Assembly (NCBI GenBank): GCA_039704465.1
Contig: JASFAU010000001.1
Span: 1,736,001 to 1,800,000 of the forward strand
Direction: 5' to 3'
Length of the DNA: 64,000 bases
DNA from: Plasmodiophora brassicae
Taxonomy: Eukaryota > Endomyxa > Phytomyxea > Plasmodiophorida > Plasmodiophoridae
Shown here: positions 12,601 through 23,133 of the stretch, piece by piece
Layout: every line of letters begins with the position of its first letter
How positions within the stretch are numbered: the stretch's first letter is position 1
Position numbers and translations under genes: made by a program
The notes under the pieces: generated by a model
What the model was told of the DNA's origin: nothing
The model's database searches: none
Seen by the model: the letters and a program-made list of their open reading frames with translations, nothing else

Positions 12601-15079
12601 GCCACACCCTGACGCTCGTCATTGCCGTCTTCACCGTCGTCCTCATGCTCGTGCTCGACTGGGCCGGTCGGCGGTCGGCCGCCGGGGTGACAGCGACGAC
12701 GACGACGGGGAAGCGGCCGACGAGCGGCCCTGGGTCGATGCTGACCATCATGACGTCGATCCGACATCGGCGCAGCGGCCAGAAACGGGTCAAGTACAGG
12801 ACGGCGTCGGACCTGAAGGTCGCGATCCAGACGACGATCCAGGAGGCGCGTGCCGCCGACTGGGAGTACCAGCAGCAGGTCCTGAGGCAGGTCGACCACC
12901 CGATCAGCAGTCAGCTCTTCCGGCGCCACGCCTGGGATCGCGCCCGACGCCACATCGTCGACGGTACGAGGGCCGAACGCGAAAACGTTCGCCGCCACTG
13001 ACGATGGGGAGGGGGGCATCACAGGTGCCGCTGGGCTCAACGTTCCCCACATCTGCCTGCTGGAGAAGTTGCCGACCCGGGTCCCGCTTCGCGTCTACCG
13101 CCTGATCCAGAGGCCCGTCGTCAAATGGGCCCTGACCGTCACGATCACGGTCCACATCTGCCTGTCGTTCGCGAAGCCGGCCACGCTGGGCGACCTGCTG
13201 GCCGGCGGCGCCACCACCTCGGTCGTCGTCGCCGAGGCCGTCTGCCTCGTGATCGAGGCGCTGTTCATCGGCGCCCGCCTCGCCACGAAGTACATCGCGG
13301 TTCGCAGCGTGCGCCTGCAGGCCGACCTGAAGTGGGACGACCATCGCACGATCCAGGTCAAGGACATCGGCCTGATCGTCGTCTTCGCCGTCGTCGTCGT
13401 CGACTGGATCGCGATCGTCGCCGGCAACGTCAGCATCGAGTACTACGTCCCGTGCCGCCCGTTCCTGTACGTCCTGTCGAACGCGGGCACGCGCGAGAGC
13501 GTCCGCCTGTTCGCCCGCACCGTCTACGACACGCTCGACGCGTCGCTCCTGTACCTGCTGATGGTCGTCGTCTGCGGGTGCATCAGCCTGGCCGTGTTCC
13601 GGGCCGACGTCAACGCCGACCAGCTCAACTCGAGCTTCACGAACGTCGTCCGCGCCATCTCGTCCTGCTTCGTCGTCATGTCGACCGCCGAGAACTATCA
13701 CGAGATGCAGTACCCGGCCGTGAACGCGTTCAACGTCGTCTGGATCGCGTTCATGGTCGGCGCCGGCATGTTCATCATCCTCGGCATCGTCATCGGCACG
13801 TTCCAGGCCGCGTTCGAGCGGCAGCGCGCCGCCGTCGACATCCACAAGCGCGTGCTGGCGCGCGCCGGCATGGTCGCCGCCTTCGTCCTCCTCGACTACG
13901 ACGAGGACGGCCACATGTCCATGGGCGATTTCCACCATTTCCTTCGGTTCATGCGCCCGGCGATCGCCTCCGAGGACGTCGACGCCGCCGTCGGCGACCT
14001 CGACAAGAAGTCGTCGCTGTCGAACGAGGCCGGCAGCGGGCGCCCGCCGAAGCGCTTCGTCGACGTCGACGGGTTCATATCGGGGGCGGAACGCGTGCTC
14101 GCGTCCACCATCGTCCAGCAGCCGGTGCGAAGCGCTTGGCGCGCCAACGCCCGCGGCCTGTTCTTCGAGAACCCGTTCTACCTGCACGTCTGGCGCCTGC
14201 TGACGATCGGCCTGATCGGGGTCGTCGCCCTGTACGGCGTGTCCGACGAGGCGACGACTCGCAACCTGGACCGGACCTGCCTGGCGTTCGTCGTCGTGTC
14301 GGCGCTGGAGATGCTCGTCAAGGTGGCCGTCTACGCGCCGTCCCAGTTCTGGAACTATTCCCGGTACAACATCGGGCGGTGGGCGGCCGAGATCCAATTC
14401 GCCAACCGGTACGACACCATCGTCGTCGGGGCAGCGTTCATCGGCAGCCTGGCCGGGCAGGCCATGACCGGGTTCCGGTTCCACTACACCGACAACGAGA
14501 ACAACGAGCGGTTCTACGCCGTCCTGCCCGTCGTCCGGATCGTGACGCAGACGGTGGCAACCCGACACCTGATCTTCGGCACGTTCCGGGTCGTACCGGT
14601 GATCAAGGACCTCGTTGTGCTGCTGCTCCTCGTCATGTACATCTATGCGATGGTCGGCGTGCAGATGCTGGCGCACAGGTTCGAGCGGATGCTCGTCGGC
14701 GCGGTGCCACCGTCCAACTTCGACAACCTGGCGAACGCGTTCCTGGGCCTGACGCAACTGCTCGTCAGCGATGTAAGCACAGGAGCCAACTACCGCGCCT
14801 GGTGCTGAGAGCGGCACACGCTGACCGATCGTGTAGAACTGGCACGCGACGATGTATGCAGCGATCCAGGTCACGTCGTGGAACATCGCCTTGTACTTCA
14901 TGTCGTACATGATCATCGTCTACATCCTGCTATCGTATGGGACGTCGGGAGATTGCAATCAGCCACATAGGTTGACAGGGGCGCGCGCGTGTCTGTGCAG
15001 GAACCTGGCGTCCGGTGTGATCACCACGGTGGCTCTCAAGTACACTCGTGGAGATGCCCATGCGAAGACAGCCGATTAG
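9674..15079 (+). CDS. Sensor-fused two-pore cation channel, paralogue B
   Basis: Five exons (9674-10285, 10356-12963, 13025-14772, 14837-14934, 15001-15079) join in phase to 1714 aa. The layout matches paralogue A. A cytosolic region is followed by membrane segments at about 379-398, 619-639, 661-682 and 958-975 around two extracytoplasmic Cache-like domains; the second ends with WIVAALVPVSDLSG. The two-pore channel starts near residue 1092, with filter I STAENYHEMQYP, an EF-hand loop DYDEDGHMSMGD (about 1362-1374) and repeat II with PSNFDNL then NWHATMYA. The linker between the repeats is short, unlike in A. The intron inside the second pore and the one after the last helix occupy the same places as in A, confirming common origin. 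The ATG at 9674 has a good context (gccATGg). The gene is strongly GC-rich at third codon positions, which creates long antisense open frames. Confidence 0.88.
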
Positions 15080-15306
15080 ACCCAGGGCAAAAGGCAGTGG
15101 GAGCGAGGAACACACGACGTCAAGTATGCATCACAGCGGGAACCGAAGCGTGGCGGCAAATGCCTTAGATTCATATATCAACACTCCTCAACATACGTAC
15201 TGTGATATCTCTGGCATCGTAGTCATGTACCTGCTTATCGTTGTCGTCGGGCTGGTCTGCTTTACCTTCATCTCTTCCAATGACGTCGCGTTCCAAGGCG
15301 TCGCTG
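15080..15306. other. Flank between channel B and the transposon; no gene seen
   Basis: A short stretch upstream of the rearranged hAT element. It contains one hydrophobic open segment on the + strand (about 15220-15290) with no start, family or splice support. It may be the original left flank of the element. Confidence 0.4.
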
Positions 15307-15541
15307 GATTGTCATCGGCCCGTGGACTTTCCGGAAGGACAATCTGAAGGGGATGTTGATGGATCAGGGCCTCTTGGGATTATGTGACATAATCCCTGAC
15401 AGTAACGTCGCCGTAGAGTGGACCACAAAGTCGACATCCTCGACGTCCAGGCCTTCAACCGCCTCCGCCTCAAAGAGGCCCTGATCCATCAACATCCCCT
15501 TCAGATTGTCCTTCCGGAAAGTCCACGGGCCGATGACAATC
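15307..15541. repeat. 69-bp perfect inverted repeat with a palindromic junction
   Basis: Bases 15307-15375 are the exact reverse complement of 15473-15541. Both encode the same transposase segment, including VIGPWTFRKDNLKGML. Just inside the left arm lies a 21-bp palindrome at 15376-15396 (9-bp arms, TGA centre). This is a fold-back structure at the inversion breakpoint and looks like a template-switch scar. Confidence 0.9.
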
Positions 15542-17082
15542 ATATCAACGAACTCGTCGATACACAGAGCGGTCGTTGGGTGAGATTCGGTTGCGAACGC
15601 CAGCTTCTTCACCTGATGAAAAAGCCCACGAAGTTCAGCGAACTGGTGCCCGAGAAGCGCCTCCTTGCCCTGACAGCGTGCAACCGTTTCGCTGGCCATG
15701 ACTGCGACGACGTTCAACGCTGAGTTCGTCAATCACCAGCGCTGCGATGGGGCATCAGACCGGCCATGATAGTGCTTCATCAGCCTGTCCCTGTTCGAAT
15801 GGAAGAATGTGGTTACCCGTGCCATTGATGACCATCGCGTCTTGGACAGCGCTGGGCAAGTCTCACCCATCTCGCCAATCAGAGAGTACTGACGCCTGAG
15901 GTGCGAGATGGTAGCAGTTGTTTGGCGGTAGAAATGGTCCCCATCGAAATTCTGGTAGGAGTCTTGCAGGACCAAGTCCAACTGATGCAAGTAGCACCAG
16001 ATTCGCATAAACCCAGGAAGAGCCACCGCTTGCAATCGTGTCCCTGATAATCGGCCTGCGATAGAGATATCGAAATCAGGTCATGCTCTGGAGTTCCATT
16101 TGTTATCCTTACCTGTCATATTAGCAGCACCGTCGGTTGAACTGCCGATAATGTGCTCTGTCCACGTTGGACAGAGAACATCGAAGAGCTGGCACACCAT
16201 GTTGAACATGGCCTCGCCGGTATGCGAGCCAAACAACGGAGCGGCAATGACATGTCGATTCTGCATCCGGCCGGCGTCGCAGAATCGAACCCGTACATCG
16301 ATATAGCCAGTACCGTCGCACACCGCGCCATCGAGTGCAATCGAGAAAGCCCATTGACGACGAAGACAAGAAGCGAGCGACTGGAAGTTTGCAGCACACT
16401 GGATGCGCGCGAACGTTGCAACTTTAACTTCCGAAGCGCACCCAAGCTTCGCATACCCAGTAACAAGCTTTGAATCATTGACCGCAGAGGTGGCCATCCG
16501 GAACGACATCCCCCGGGCAAGGAAACGGATTACCAATTGGAACTGTTTCGCCTCCTTTACGGTCGCAGTGTAACCCGAGCCAGTGCCATCGAGTTGGAAA
16601 ATTGACATTGCCTTGGTGTAAGCCAAGGTACCAACGTCCTCAGGACGCCACAGAAGCTGACCGATCAAGGCGTCAACGATCGGTTTGTCGAACTTGAATT
16701 CCAACTGTTCCGAGCGGGCGCCGAAGTAAAAAGGCAGAGTTTCAGCCTCCTTGACGGGCGCGTCGAAGAACACAGCCTTCTCCGCATCGGACAGGGTTTG
16801 ATACGTCGCCCACTTGCTGACGTGTTGCTTCTCAAGATGAACGCGATCATTGTAAGTCCTGAATGGTGCCCCTTTAAACGTCCATTGCGTTTTACACGTT
16901 TCGACCTCGCGACCGAAGGTGATGCAGCAGCGACACTTGACTCCCGTAACGGCGGACGTGCCGGGGTCTCGGTCGCTGATCACCAGACCATACTGTTGCC
17001 GATGGTTCAGCTTAAAGCCGCCCGACAACTTCTTTGGTGGGTTGTCATCAGCATTGTCAGGAGCCGCGCGTTCTATATCCAA
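15376..17082 (-). pseudogene. hAT-like transposase, N-terminal and catalytic part (inverted)
   Basis: It starts at an ATG ending at 17082. It contains a Cys-containing BED-like N-terminal region and a block of the type seen in hAT transposases of protists: FSIALDGAVCDGTGYIDVRV, then STDGAANMTG, then GFMRIWCYLHQLDLV. An intron between about 16030 and 16105 reconnects NMTG to RLSGTRLQAVALPG in phase. A TGA interrupts the frame near 15730, between SQRW and LTNSALNVV. The frame runs into the palindrome at 15376-15396 and stops making sense there, because the C-terminal part lies on the other strand. A transposase would cut and rejoin element ends; this copy cannot make a whole protein. Confidence 0.75.
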
Positions 17083-17380
17083 ATTACTACGTCACAAACA
17101 GCAGAGAGCAAAGCGTCATTCCACAACTCACTCAACGACGCTGATGGTTCAGCAGGTGCCCCACCGCCAGTCGTTGATACCGGCGCAGACGACGACGTCG
17201 ACCTCATCTTCGCGCTCCCAGCGCAGTTCAACGGACAACAATTGTGCGTCACACAAGTCCGAGCGGTCGGAGAGGCGCGAAATGCCCTCCCGAAGACCTG
17301 TGCAGTCCAGTTCTGAACTTTCGAAATTTTAGCTATTTTGAGAGACCCGAAGTTAGACATTTTAGACATTTTCAGCAAAC

Positions 17381-17405
17381 AATGCTAAACTTAAGAGGCC
17401 TGCTT
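17381..17405. repeat. Displaced left terminal repeat of the hAT element
   Basis: A 25-bp sequence with one mismatch to 17983-18007, in the same orientation. Terminal repeats of a DNA transposon should be inverted. The direct orientation here fits inversion of the block that carried the left end. The ATG just after it (17406) continues the interrupted transposase frame. Confidence 0.7.
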
Positions 17406-17891
17406 ATGTCTGGTGTTCTGGCGATCGTTGCGACAGACGATACGGTGACTGAGAAGGTCACCATTCCGGTACTGCCGCATGAGCTCGTACACCTGCAGGG
17501 TCGTGAACTTGTTGCCATCATCAAGAAACACAAAGATCGCCTGCTGGCGAGCTGGGCCGAAGACGATGTGACCAAGATCGTCTCGCAGCATAAGGCTCTG
17601 AAAGCCCAATACGACAGCAGCGCACGAATGCGAACTGCCCTTTCTCGGTGCAATGACCAAACGACATTCGACGACGCTTGGGCAATAGAAGGCATTCGTG
17701 ATCGTTATGGCGACCTCTGCCGTTTCGTCGGAGGACTGGCATCCATTCTTCCGAATACTGCAACAGTTGAGGCTGACTTCAGCAGTCTGAAGTTCGAGAA
17801 GGACAAGTTCAGCAAATCGTTGACAGACTTTTCGTTGGAGACTAAGCTGCAAGCAAGGAGACCATCTTGGGTGGTATCTGACCACAACTAG
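17406..17891 (+). pseudogene. hAT-like transposase, C-terminal dimerisation part
   Basis: An open frame on the plus strand with IPVLPHELVHLQGREL, then FVGGLASILPNTATVEADFS and SLTDFSLE. This is the typical C-terminal dimerisation region of hAT transposases, with the conserved late-domain pattern TVEADFS. It is the direct continuation of the minus-strand part at 15376-17082 and is separated from it only by the inversion. It has no promoter or start of its own. Confidence 0.75.
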
Positions 17892-17982
17892 TTCGCTCAG
17901 CTCCGTCTGCTTATCTAGCAAACATCTGAAATCCTGGATCGCATTTCATATCTAAAATTCTGGATATTAGACTTTTTAGCAA

Positions 17983-18007
17983 AATGCTAAATTTAAGAGG
18001 CCTGCTT
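17983..18007. repeat. Right terminal repeat of the hAT element
   Basis: The right end of the element, matching 17381-17405 in 24 of 25 bases. The bases after it (gtaagc...) are the candidate right flank. No clear matching target-site duplication was found on the rearranged left side. Confidence 0.65.
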
Positions 18008-18450
18008 GTAAGCAACCGGTTCAGTCGCCTCGGAGCACGTGCCCTGTCAGGGAGCGCGAGCCTTCAAAACACGAGGTGCACCAGACTCGCTACACCAGTA
18101 CGAAATCCTGCTGTCGTCGCCAAGCCAGCGGGGACCTTCACGAATTCTTCGTTATGCCAGCAAGCGTAACCTTCCTGCACCGGGTGCTCCACGAGGCGCT
18201 TACCGGGTGTTGCCCAGAACACGAGGTACAGAGTACTGAACGAGTCGTCGGGCAACGCGCACGCCAGTTAGGCACCGTAACCGCAACCCACCGAGCGCTT
18301 TGGGGAAACGACCACCGTTTGCCGATTGGGTTGGGACTTGGGAGTTGGGACATGGTGGTCTGATGGACCGGACGGGTCGTGCGTCGGACGGTGTCCGTCA
18401 GCGAGTGCGTGGCGGACTGTCGGCCATTGAGCGGTTGTGCGTGACGCGCC
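18008..18450. other. Intergenic; nothing recognised
   Basis: About 440 bases between the transposon end and the eIF2-beta start. Short open frames lack starts, splice joins and family features. It presumably holds the eIF2-beta promoter. Confidence 0.5.
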
Positions 18451-19346
18451 ATGGCGGCCAACGACGACCTGGAACGCTTCCACGAGTCCGATGGCGAGGA
18501 CATCGCCACTGTCGGGCGGCCGGCCAACGCAGTCGACGATGAGACGCTGGCGGACGACCTCGAGCTGTTCGACCTGTCGTTGAAGAAGAAAAAGAAGAAG
18601 AAGAAGAAGACCACGGAAGGTATGGACGGTCGCGTCCTGTGCGCGCATGGATCGTTGGGCTGAACGCTGCTGTGCAGAGGAGACGAAACAAGCGCAGGTC
18701 GGGGGCACCGGCCAGGAACGGGCCTGGGACGGGACTGACCGTGACTACGGCTACGTCGAAGTACGAGCGGGTCGTCCCCCCGATGTGGATATTGCTGGAG
18801 GGTCTAACTGGTGTCTGTAGATGCTAGAGAGGATCTTCCGTCTCCTTCGCGAGAAGAACCCGAATCTGTCCGAGCGGAAACGCAACGTGATGCCCCCGCC
18901 GAAAATGAACCAGATCGGGTCGAAGAAGACCATGTGGGCGAACATCGCCGAGATGTGCAGCAAGATCAACCGGAACATGGATCATGTGATTTCGTTCTTC
19001 ATGGCCGAATTGGGGACGGAGGGATCCATCGATGGCAACCAGCGCCTCGTGGTACGTCGACGCGCGCGTACCCCAATGGTTGCTGTTGCATGCGCGTTTG
19101 ACACGACAATGACAGATTAAGGGAAGATATAACCCGAAGCAGATCGAGAGTCTGATGAAGAAGTACATCATCGAGTACGTGACGTGCAACATGTGCAAGA
19201 ACCCGGATACGACCCTGACAAGAGACAGCCTGACGCGCCTGTACTTTATCAAATGCGAGATGTGCGGATCGTCCCGGTCAGTCGCCCCGATCAAGTCCGG
19301 TTTCCACGCCACGCTCCGGGCCGACCGACGTGCCGCCAAGAAATAG
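18451..19346 (+). CDS. Translation initiation factor eIF2 subunit beta
   Basis: Four exons (18451-18619, 18678-18760, 18821-19051, 19116-19346) join in phase to 237 aa. The N-terminus has a lysine run ([14 protein letters not shown]), one of the K-boxes that bind eIF5 and eIF2B-epsilon. The core shows [15 protein letters not shown] followed by [12 protein letters not shown], the conserved eIF2-beta/eIF5 fold. A C-terminal zinc ribbon follows (CNMC then CEMC, with [13 protein letters not shown]). The protein is part of the eIF2 complex that brings initiator tRNA to the 40S subunit in the cytosol. It is shorter than the animal protein (about 330 aa) because it has one K-box rather than three. 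The intron before IKGR is supported by the unbroken family match across the join. Confidence 0.95.
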
Positions 19347-20157
19347 GCGGGCATCCGTCGCGCGCTCCCACCCGATGATACATTCACCATTATAGATTCA
19401 CGCCAGCGCACGGCCCAATGCCCGCCTGGTTGCGCCGTAGATCTCCTGAAATGCTCTGTGACTGATGATGGCTGATCTCCATCCTGTCGCCCGAGGTGAC
19501 GACCTAGAGTCGGCGACTCGTGTCGATGGGCGACGTCCGGTCGCTAATGCAGCGCGTTCGAATCTCCGGCTCGCGTCGCCTTTCGTCATCATTGTCTCGT
19601 TGCCGCTCCGAGAAGCAGAGCGATCGACCGGCCATTCCATGGCAGTTAGGCACGAAGACCTGCAGCCCCCGAGAACCGGGGTAGGATCCGCAGCGGGAGA
19701 TTCTTTATACGCTGTGTGCTTAATATCGGTTTAGACGCGCACAAACACCAAGTAGTAGGTCGACAGGCAGTCGTCGAGACGTGAGCGTGTCCGAGGGCGG
19801 CGAGCCGACCACGGCCAGCACCCTGAACGTAGCGAGCGTCATGGGCAAGGTTCGAGCAGCAGCCCCAGCGACGCCCCGCCCCGCACCTGCGGCGCCCCGA
19901 CTCACCCCGGACGAGATGGTGGTCAAGCGCGGCCTGAATCGTCAAGCTCTGGCCCGCATGCTCCGCGACGAATCCAGCGACACGTTCGACGCGCAGGCCC
20001 ACGTCGATCTCAGCATCATCATGAACAGCTTCGCTAGGTCCGTCCCGCCGGGATCCTTCCCGTCAGGCCTCAACCCAACTGCTCAATGAACGATCGTATG
20101 GTCCCCAAACCGGACATACGCCAACTCGCAATCGTTGTTCGCTGCCGGCGCCGTGTG
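19347..20157. other. Gap with one weak hypothetical frame (19841-20089, +)
   Basis: About 800 bases between eIF2-beta and the adenosyltransferase. One + strand frame with an ATG at 19841 runs to a stop at 20089 (Ala/Pro-rich start, then a charged helical part containing MVVKRGLNRQALARML). It has no recognised domain, and I cannot tell whether it is an exon, a small gene or chance. A GTTCGAATC at 19556 resembles a tRNA T-loop but has no matching stems. Confidence 0.3.
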
Positions 20158-21091
20158 ATGCAGATGTTGACGGCGGTGCCCCGCCGTGCGACGGTTCGCA
20201 TTGCGGACTTGAGGGCGCTCCAGATCTGCATCAAACGATTTCGATCGCCGGACGAAGGTGGGTTGGTGGTGTCGTCGCGCGTCTGCAGGGGCGCTGGTGG
20301 CGCCGCGTGTCCGTCATGTCGGAGTCGGACGAGGAGCTGAGGCGCGTCCGAATATATACAAGGTCGGGCGATCAAGGTTTGTATCCTGGCGTGCTTGCCC
20401 ACCGTTGCCCCGTTGCCTGACGTGAGTTGACGCGTGGCAGGAACGTCCTCTTTGTACAATGTGAGCGGAACGATTTCGGGCGAATAGTGAATGGGGTGGA
20501 TGCTGACGAGCGCCTGCTTAGGGGAAACGCCGACCGAAATCGGACCCGGTCTTCCACGTCCTGGGCGATATCGATGAGCTGAACGCCCACATTGGCCTGG
20601 CTCGTGAGTATTGTACTACCCAGGATCACGTAAGCCTGCAGGCGATCAACAAGCAGATGTCGATGATTCAGTCAAGGCTGCTTGACATTGGGACGCATGT
20701 TGCCACTCCTCGATCGTCTTCGAATGAGAAGGCCTTGGTAGAATCGCACTTGTTGCGAACGCTACGTTGCCTGACGTTGAAGTAGGAGAGGGCGGCGTTC
20801 CCGGGCGGGCAAACAGAGATCCTCGAATCGTGGATCGACGAGCTAGACAAGTCGCTCCCTCCTCTTCGCAACTTCATCCTGCCCTCCGGCGGCTTGCCAT
20901 CAGCCGCCATCCACGTCGCGCGTACCGTCTCCCGCCGCGTCGAACGCGACCTGGAACCCGTCATCCAGGACGGCGACTGCGACCGCTCCGTCGGCATGTT
21001 CGTCAACCGCCTGTCCGACTACCTGTTCGTCGCCGCCCGCACGGCCGCGCACGCCCTGGGCGTCCCCGAAACCACCTACAAGAAGCAATGA
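20158..21091 (+). CDS. Cob(I)yrinic acid a,c-diamide adenosyltransferase (PduO/MMAB type)
   Basis: Converts cob(I)alamin to adenosylcobalamin with ATP, normally in mitochondria, to supply methylmalonyl-CoA mutase. The ATP-binding start RIYTRSGDQGTSSLYN is split over two introns (20377-20440 and 20461-20521) that rejoin in phase. It is followed by DPVFHVLGDIDELNAHIGLA. A third intron (20739-20785) leads to ESWIDELDKSLPP, NFILPSGG and DRSVGMFVNRLSDYLFVAAR, all family signatures. An ATG at 20158 opens a basic, Ser/Thr/Arg-containing leader (TAVPRRATVRIADLRAL) that looks like a mitochondrial presequence, but the intron joining it would be only about 30 nt. The ATG at 20316 is the alternative start. 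The protein body is of normal family length. Confidence 0.88.
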
Positions 21092-21293
21092 TGCATCCGT
21101 TTGTATGTCCCGATCGCCGGATGGCAGCTCCTCGTCCCCGTAAGTACTTAAGTACAGGGCCCTCACATGCGGCCAGAGGTAATTTGGACTTGTGCCGGGC
21201 AGCCCGTGCGGCGGCGGCCGCCGCGCTTCGCATAGTCCGTAAGTCGTCGCGCGATCCGCACCGCCGTCAGACCACCCACCGGTGCTATCCGCG

Positions 21294-22454
21294 ATGCAGC
21301 CGACGAGCTCGGCGATGCTGGCCGACTTCGCGCAGCGGTTCGCGGAGATGGAGAAGGACAACGCCACGCTGAAGGAGGCGCTGGCCGCCGAACGCGATGC
21401 GCACGCGTCGTCGAAGGCCATGCTGGCGGACGTGCTGCGGCAGGCGAATTCGGGTGGGAAATTGCAGGGCGAGTCGCTGATCAACACGGTCCGCAGCGCT
21501 GACATGAAGGCGTTCGCCGAGAAGTCGATTGCGTTCTGCGAGCAGATGCGGGCGTTCGCGACGCATATCCTGAGCCAGCAGGAGCGTCTCGAGGCGCTCG
21601 CTGCGTCTGTCGATAACTCTCCTGATCGGTCGCTGGACCGGACTCCTCCACCCGTCAATTCGGAATCGAATCGCAACGAAACGAACCGTCGTGGCTTGGA
21701 AGGGCAGAATGCCGCATCGGACCGCTCGAACTGGTTGGACTCTTCTCCGCCGTTTGATCCGGAGTCGCCTGAGACTCGGAGCCAGCTGCTTCGACTGGTT
21801 CGGGAACTGGAAATTCTTCTGCAGGAGCACTCGGATAAGATCGAACTCGGGTCGCTGCATCGTCTGTATTCACGTAAGTACGGGCACGATGTTGTAGCGT
21901 TCCCAGGGATGTCATTCGAGAAGGTTGTCGCGTCCCTGCCAGGTCGTTCGATTCGCATCGAGTCCTCCGAGCTCGGTGATTTCGTCGTTCTCGACGCATC
22001 GCTATCTCCTCCAGTTCACCGCTCGTTCCCGAAGGGCAATGACCGTCCAGGGCAGGCCGTGCATCCTCGTCGATCCCGGTCGCGGTCGCCCCGTTCTCGT
22101 GGTGGGCCTCGTAACAGCTCGGGGCGTATGCGCTCCCCAGCTGGACGGTTTGTTCGAGGGTTCTCGTCCAGGCGTCCCAGCAACGATGAAGGTCGACGTC
22201 GTCCGGTGCGCGCGTTTTACAGATTCCCTCGTGATAATAACGGCGTCCTTTCTTGCATCTACTACAACGAGCGGGAGTGCCCGAATGATCCTTGCAACTA
22301 CGCCCATATCTGTGGTGAGTGCGGCAAGTCGACGCATGGTATTCGCACGTGCCCGAATCGAGGTCGTGATGAGCAACGAGAGCAAGGGCAGTCCCAGCAG
22401 CAACCGTCGCAGCAGTCCCCGACTGGCTCTGTCGATGACAACGGCTCCGTCTGA
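21294..22454 (+). CDS. LOTUS-domain protein with CCCH and CCHC zinc fingers
   Basis: A single open exon of 386 aa. Residues about 1-110 are a heptad-rich coiled coil. Residues about 160-235 (LLRLVRELEILLQEHSDK ... SLHRLYSRKYGHD ... SFEKVVASLPG) resemble an OST-HTH/LOTUS winged-helix domain, which binds RNA (often G-quadruplex) or DEAD-box helicases. An Arg/Ser-rich stretch follows, then a CCCH finger (C-x7-C-x4-C-x3-H in CIYYNERECPNDPCNYAH), a CCHC knuckle (CGECGKSTHGIRTC) and a Gln-rich tail. An RNA-binding, post-transcriptional role is inferred. The domain match is by eye and moderate. A possible upstream exon near 21121 (ATG, then gtaagt) was not joined. Confidence 0.6.
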   Translation: MQPTSSAMLADFAQRFAEMEKDNATLKEALAAERDAHASSKAMLADVLRQANSGGKLQGESLINTVRSADMKAFAEKSIAFCEQMRAFATHILSQQERLEALAASVDNSPDRSLDRTPPPVNSESNRNETNRRGLEGQNAASDRSNWLDSSPPFDPESPETRSQLLRLVRELEILLQEHSDKIELGSLHRLYSRKYGHDVVAFPGMSFEKVVASLPGRSIRIESSELGDFVVLDASLSPPVHRSFPKGNDRPGQAVHPRRSRSRSPRSRGGPRNSSGRMRSPAGRFVRGFSSRRPSNDEGRRRPVRAFYRFPRDNNGVLSCIYYNERECPNDPCNYAHICGECGKSTHGIRTCPNRGRDEQREQGQSQQQPSQQSPTGSVDDNGSV

Positions 22455-23133
22455 TTCGCATTTGTGCTGTACTATTGGTTTGGATATCCATCGGATATAT
22501 CTGTCGCATGACCCATCTGTCGTCTTGTCTCCAAACTAAAACAGTGTTGACATCGACCACGCTGTTGGCGATTGCGGTTTTCAGTTTGCCCATGTTTACG
22601 CGTTGCCATCATTCGCCCATCGGCGTTTCAGTTCGCGTGGACGTGTGTGGCACTTTTGTGTTCCGGCTATCGCTCCAGGTGCATCGATTATGATCTGGTT
22701 GCTCCATGCAGTATGTAGATGGCGGCGGGTTCTGTCGGAATATGTGCATCCCAGTTTATGGATAATCCTGGAGGCTATCAATCCCCGTTGGGCCCGCATT
22801 AGAACCGTGGTCTTGGTCGGCTCGATAATTGTGTTGGACGCGTCATGCAGTAACTGCTGTCGACGCATGGCGTTTTACAGGCTATTTGTTGACGTGGCAC
22901 AAAGTTGATCTTTCTGGGGTACGTTTATCACCGATAGCTTCAATCGCAGCGTTCCTAGGTGATTGCTCTCATAGCGACCCGTTTGGGGAGTTGTTCGAAT
23001 TCGAAATAAACGTTCAGAAGGTGTGATATACGCTGGCACTATTCTATTCGCCTATTCGCAAGAAGGTCCTCTCGTATGGCACGGGATTCGTATCGGTAGA
23101 GCATTACGCATGCGATAATCGGCGCTGGTACAT
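22455..23133. other. Intergenic, about 680 bases; no gene recognised
   Basis: AT-richer than its neighbours. Short frames on both strands lack family features. It lies between the 3' ends of two convergent genes. Confidence 0.5.

Larger units (their letters stand above)
15307..18007. mobile_element. Defective hAT-type DNA transposon with internal inversion
   Basis: The left part (15376 to about 17380) reads as a hAT-like transposase on the minus strand, while the C-terminal part (17406-17891) reads on the plus strand. A short plus-strand fragment (15307-15375) repeats codons of the inverted part. The end sequence aatgctaaa.ttaagaggcctgctt occurs at 17381-17405 and 17983-18007 in the same orientation. 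That is expected if the left terminal inverted repeat was flipped with the inverted block. Read inward, the end begins CAGGCCTCTTAA, compatible with a hAT terminus. The coding sequence breaks exactly at the inversion junctions and also has an internal nonsense codon, so the copy is inactive. Confidence 0.75.

Noticed and set aside
12904..14916. A 670-codon minus-strand open frame over the channel B pore region
   Set aside because: Same cause: low-complexity Asp/Val/Arg/His composition with no family, opposite a well-supported channel exon.
19550..19575. Possible tRNA T-arm (GTTCGAATC)
   Set aside because: The flanking bases do not pair into a T-stem, and no acceptor, D or anticodon arms could be found upstream.
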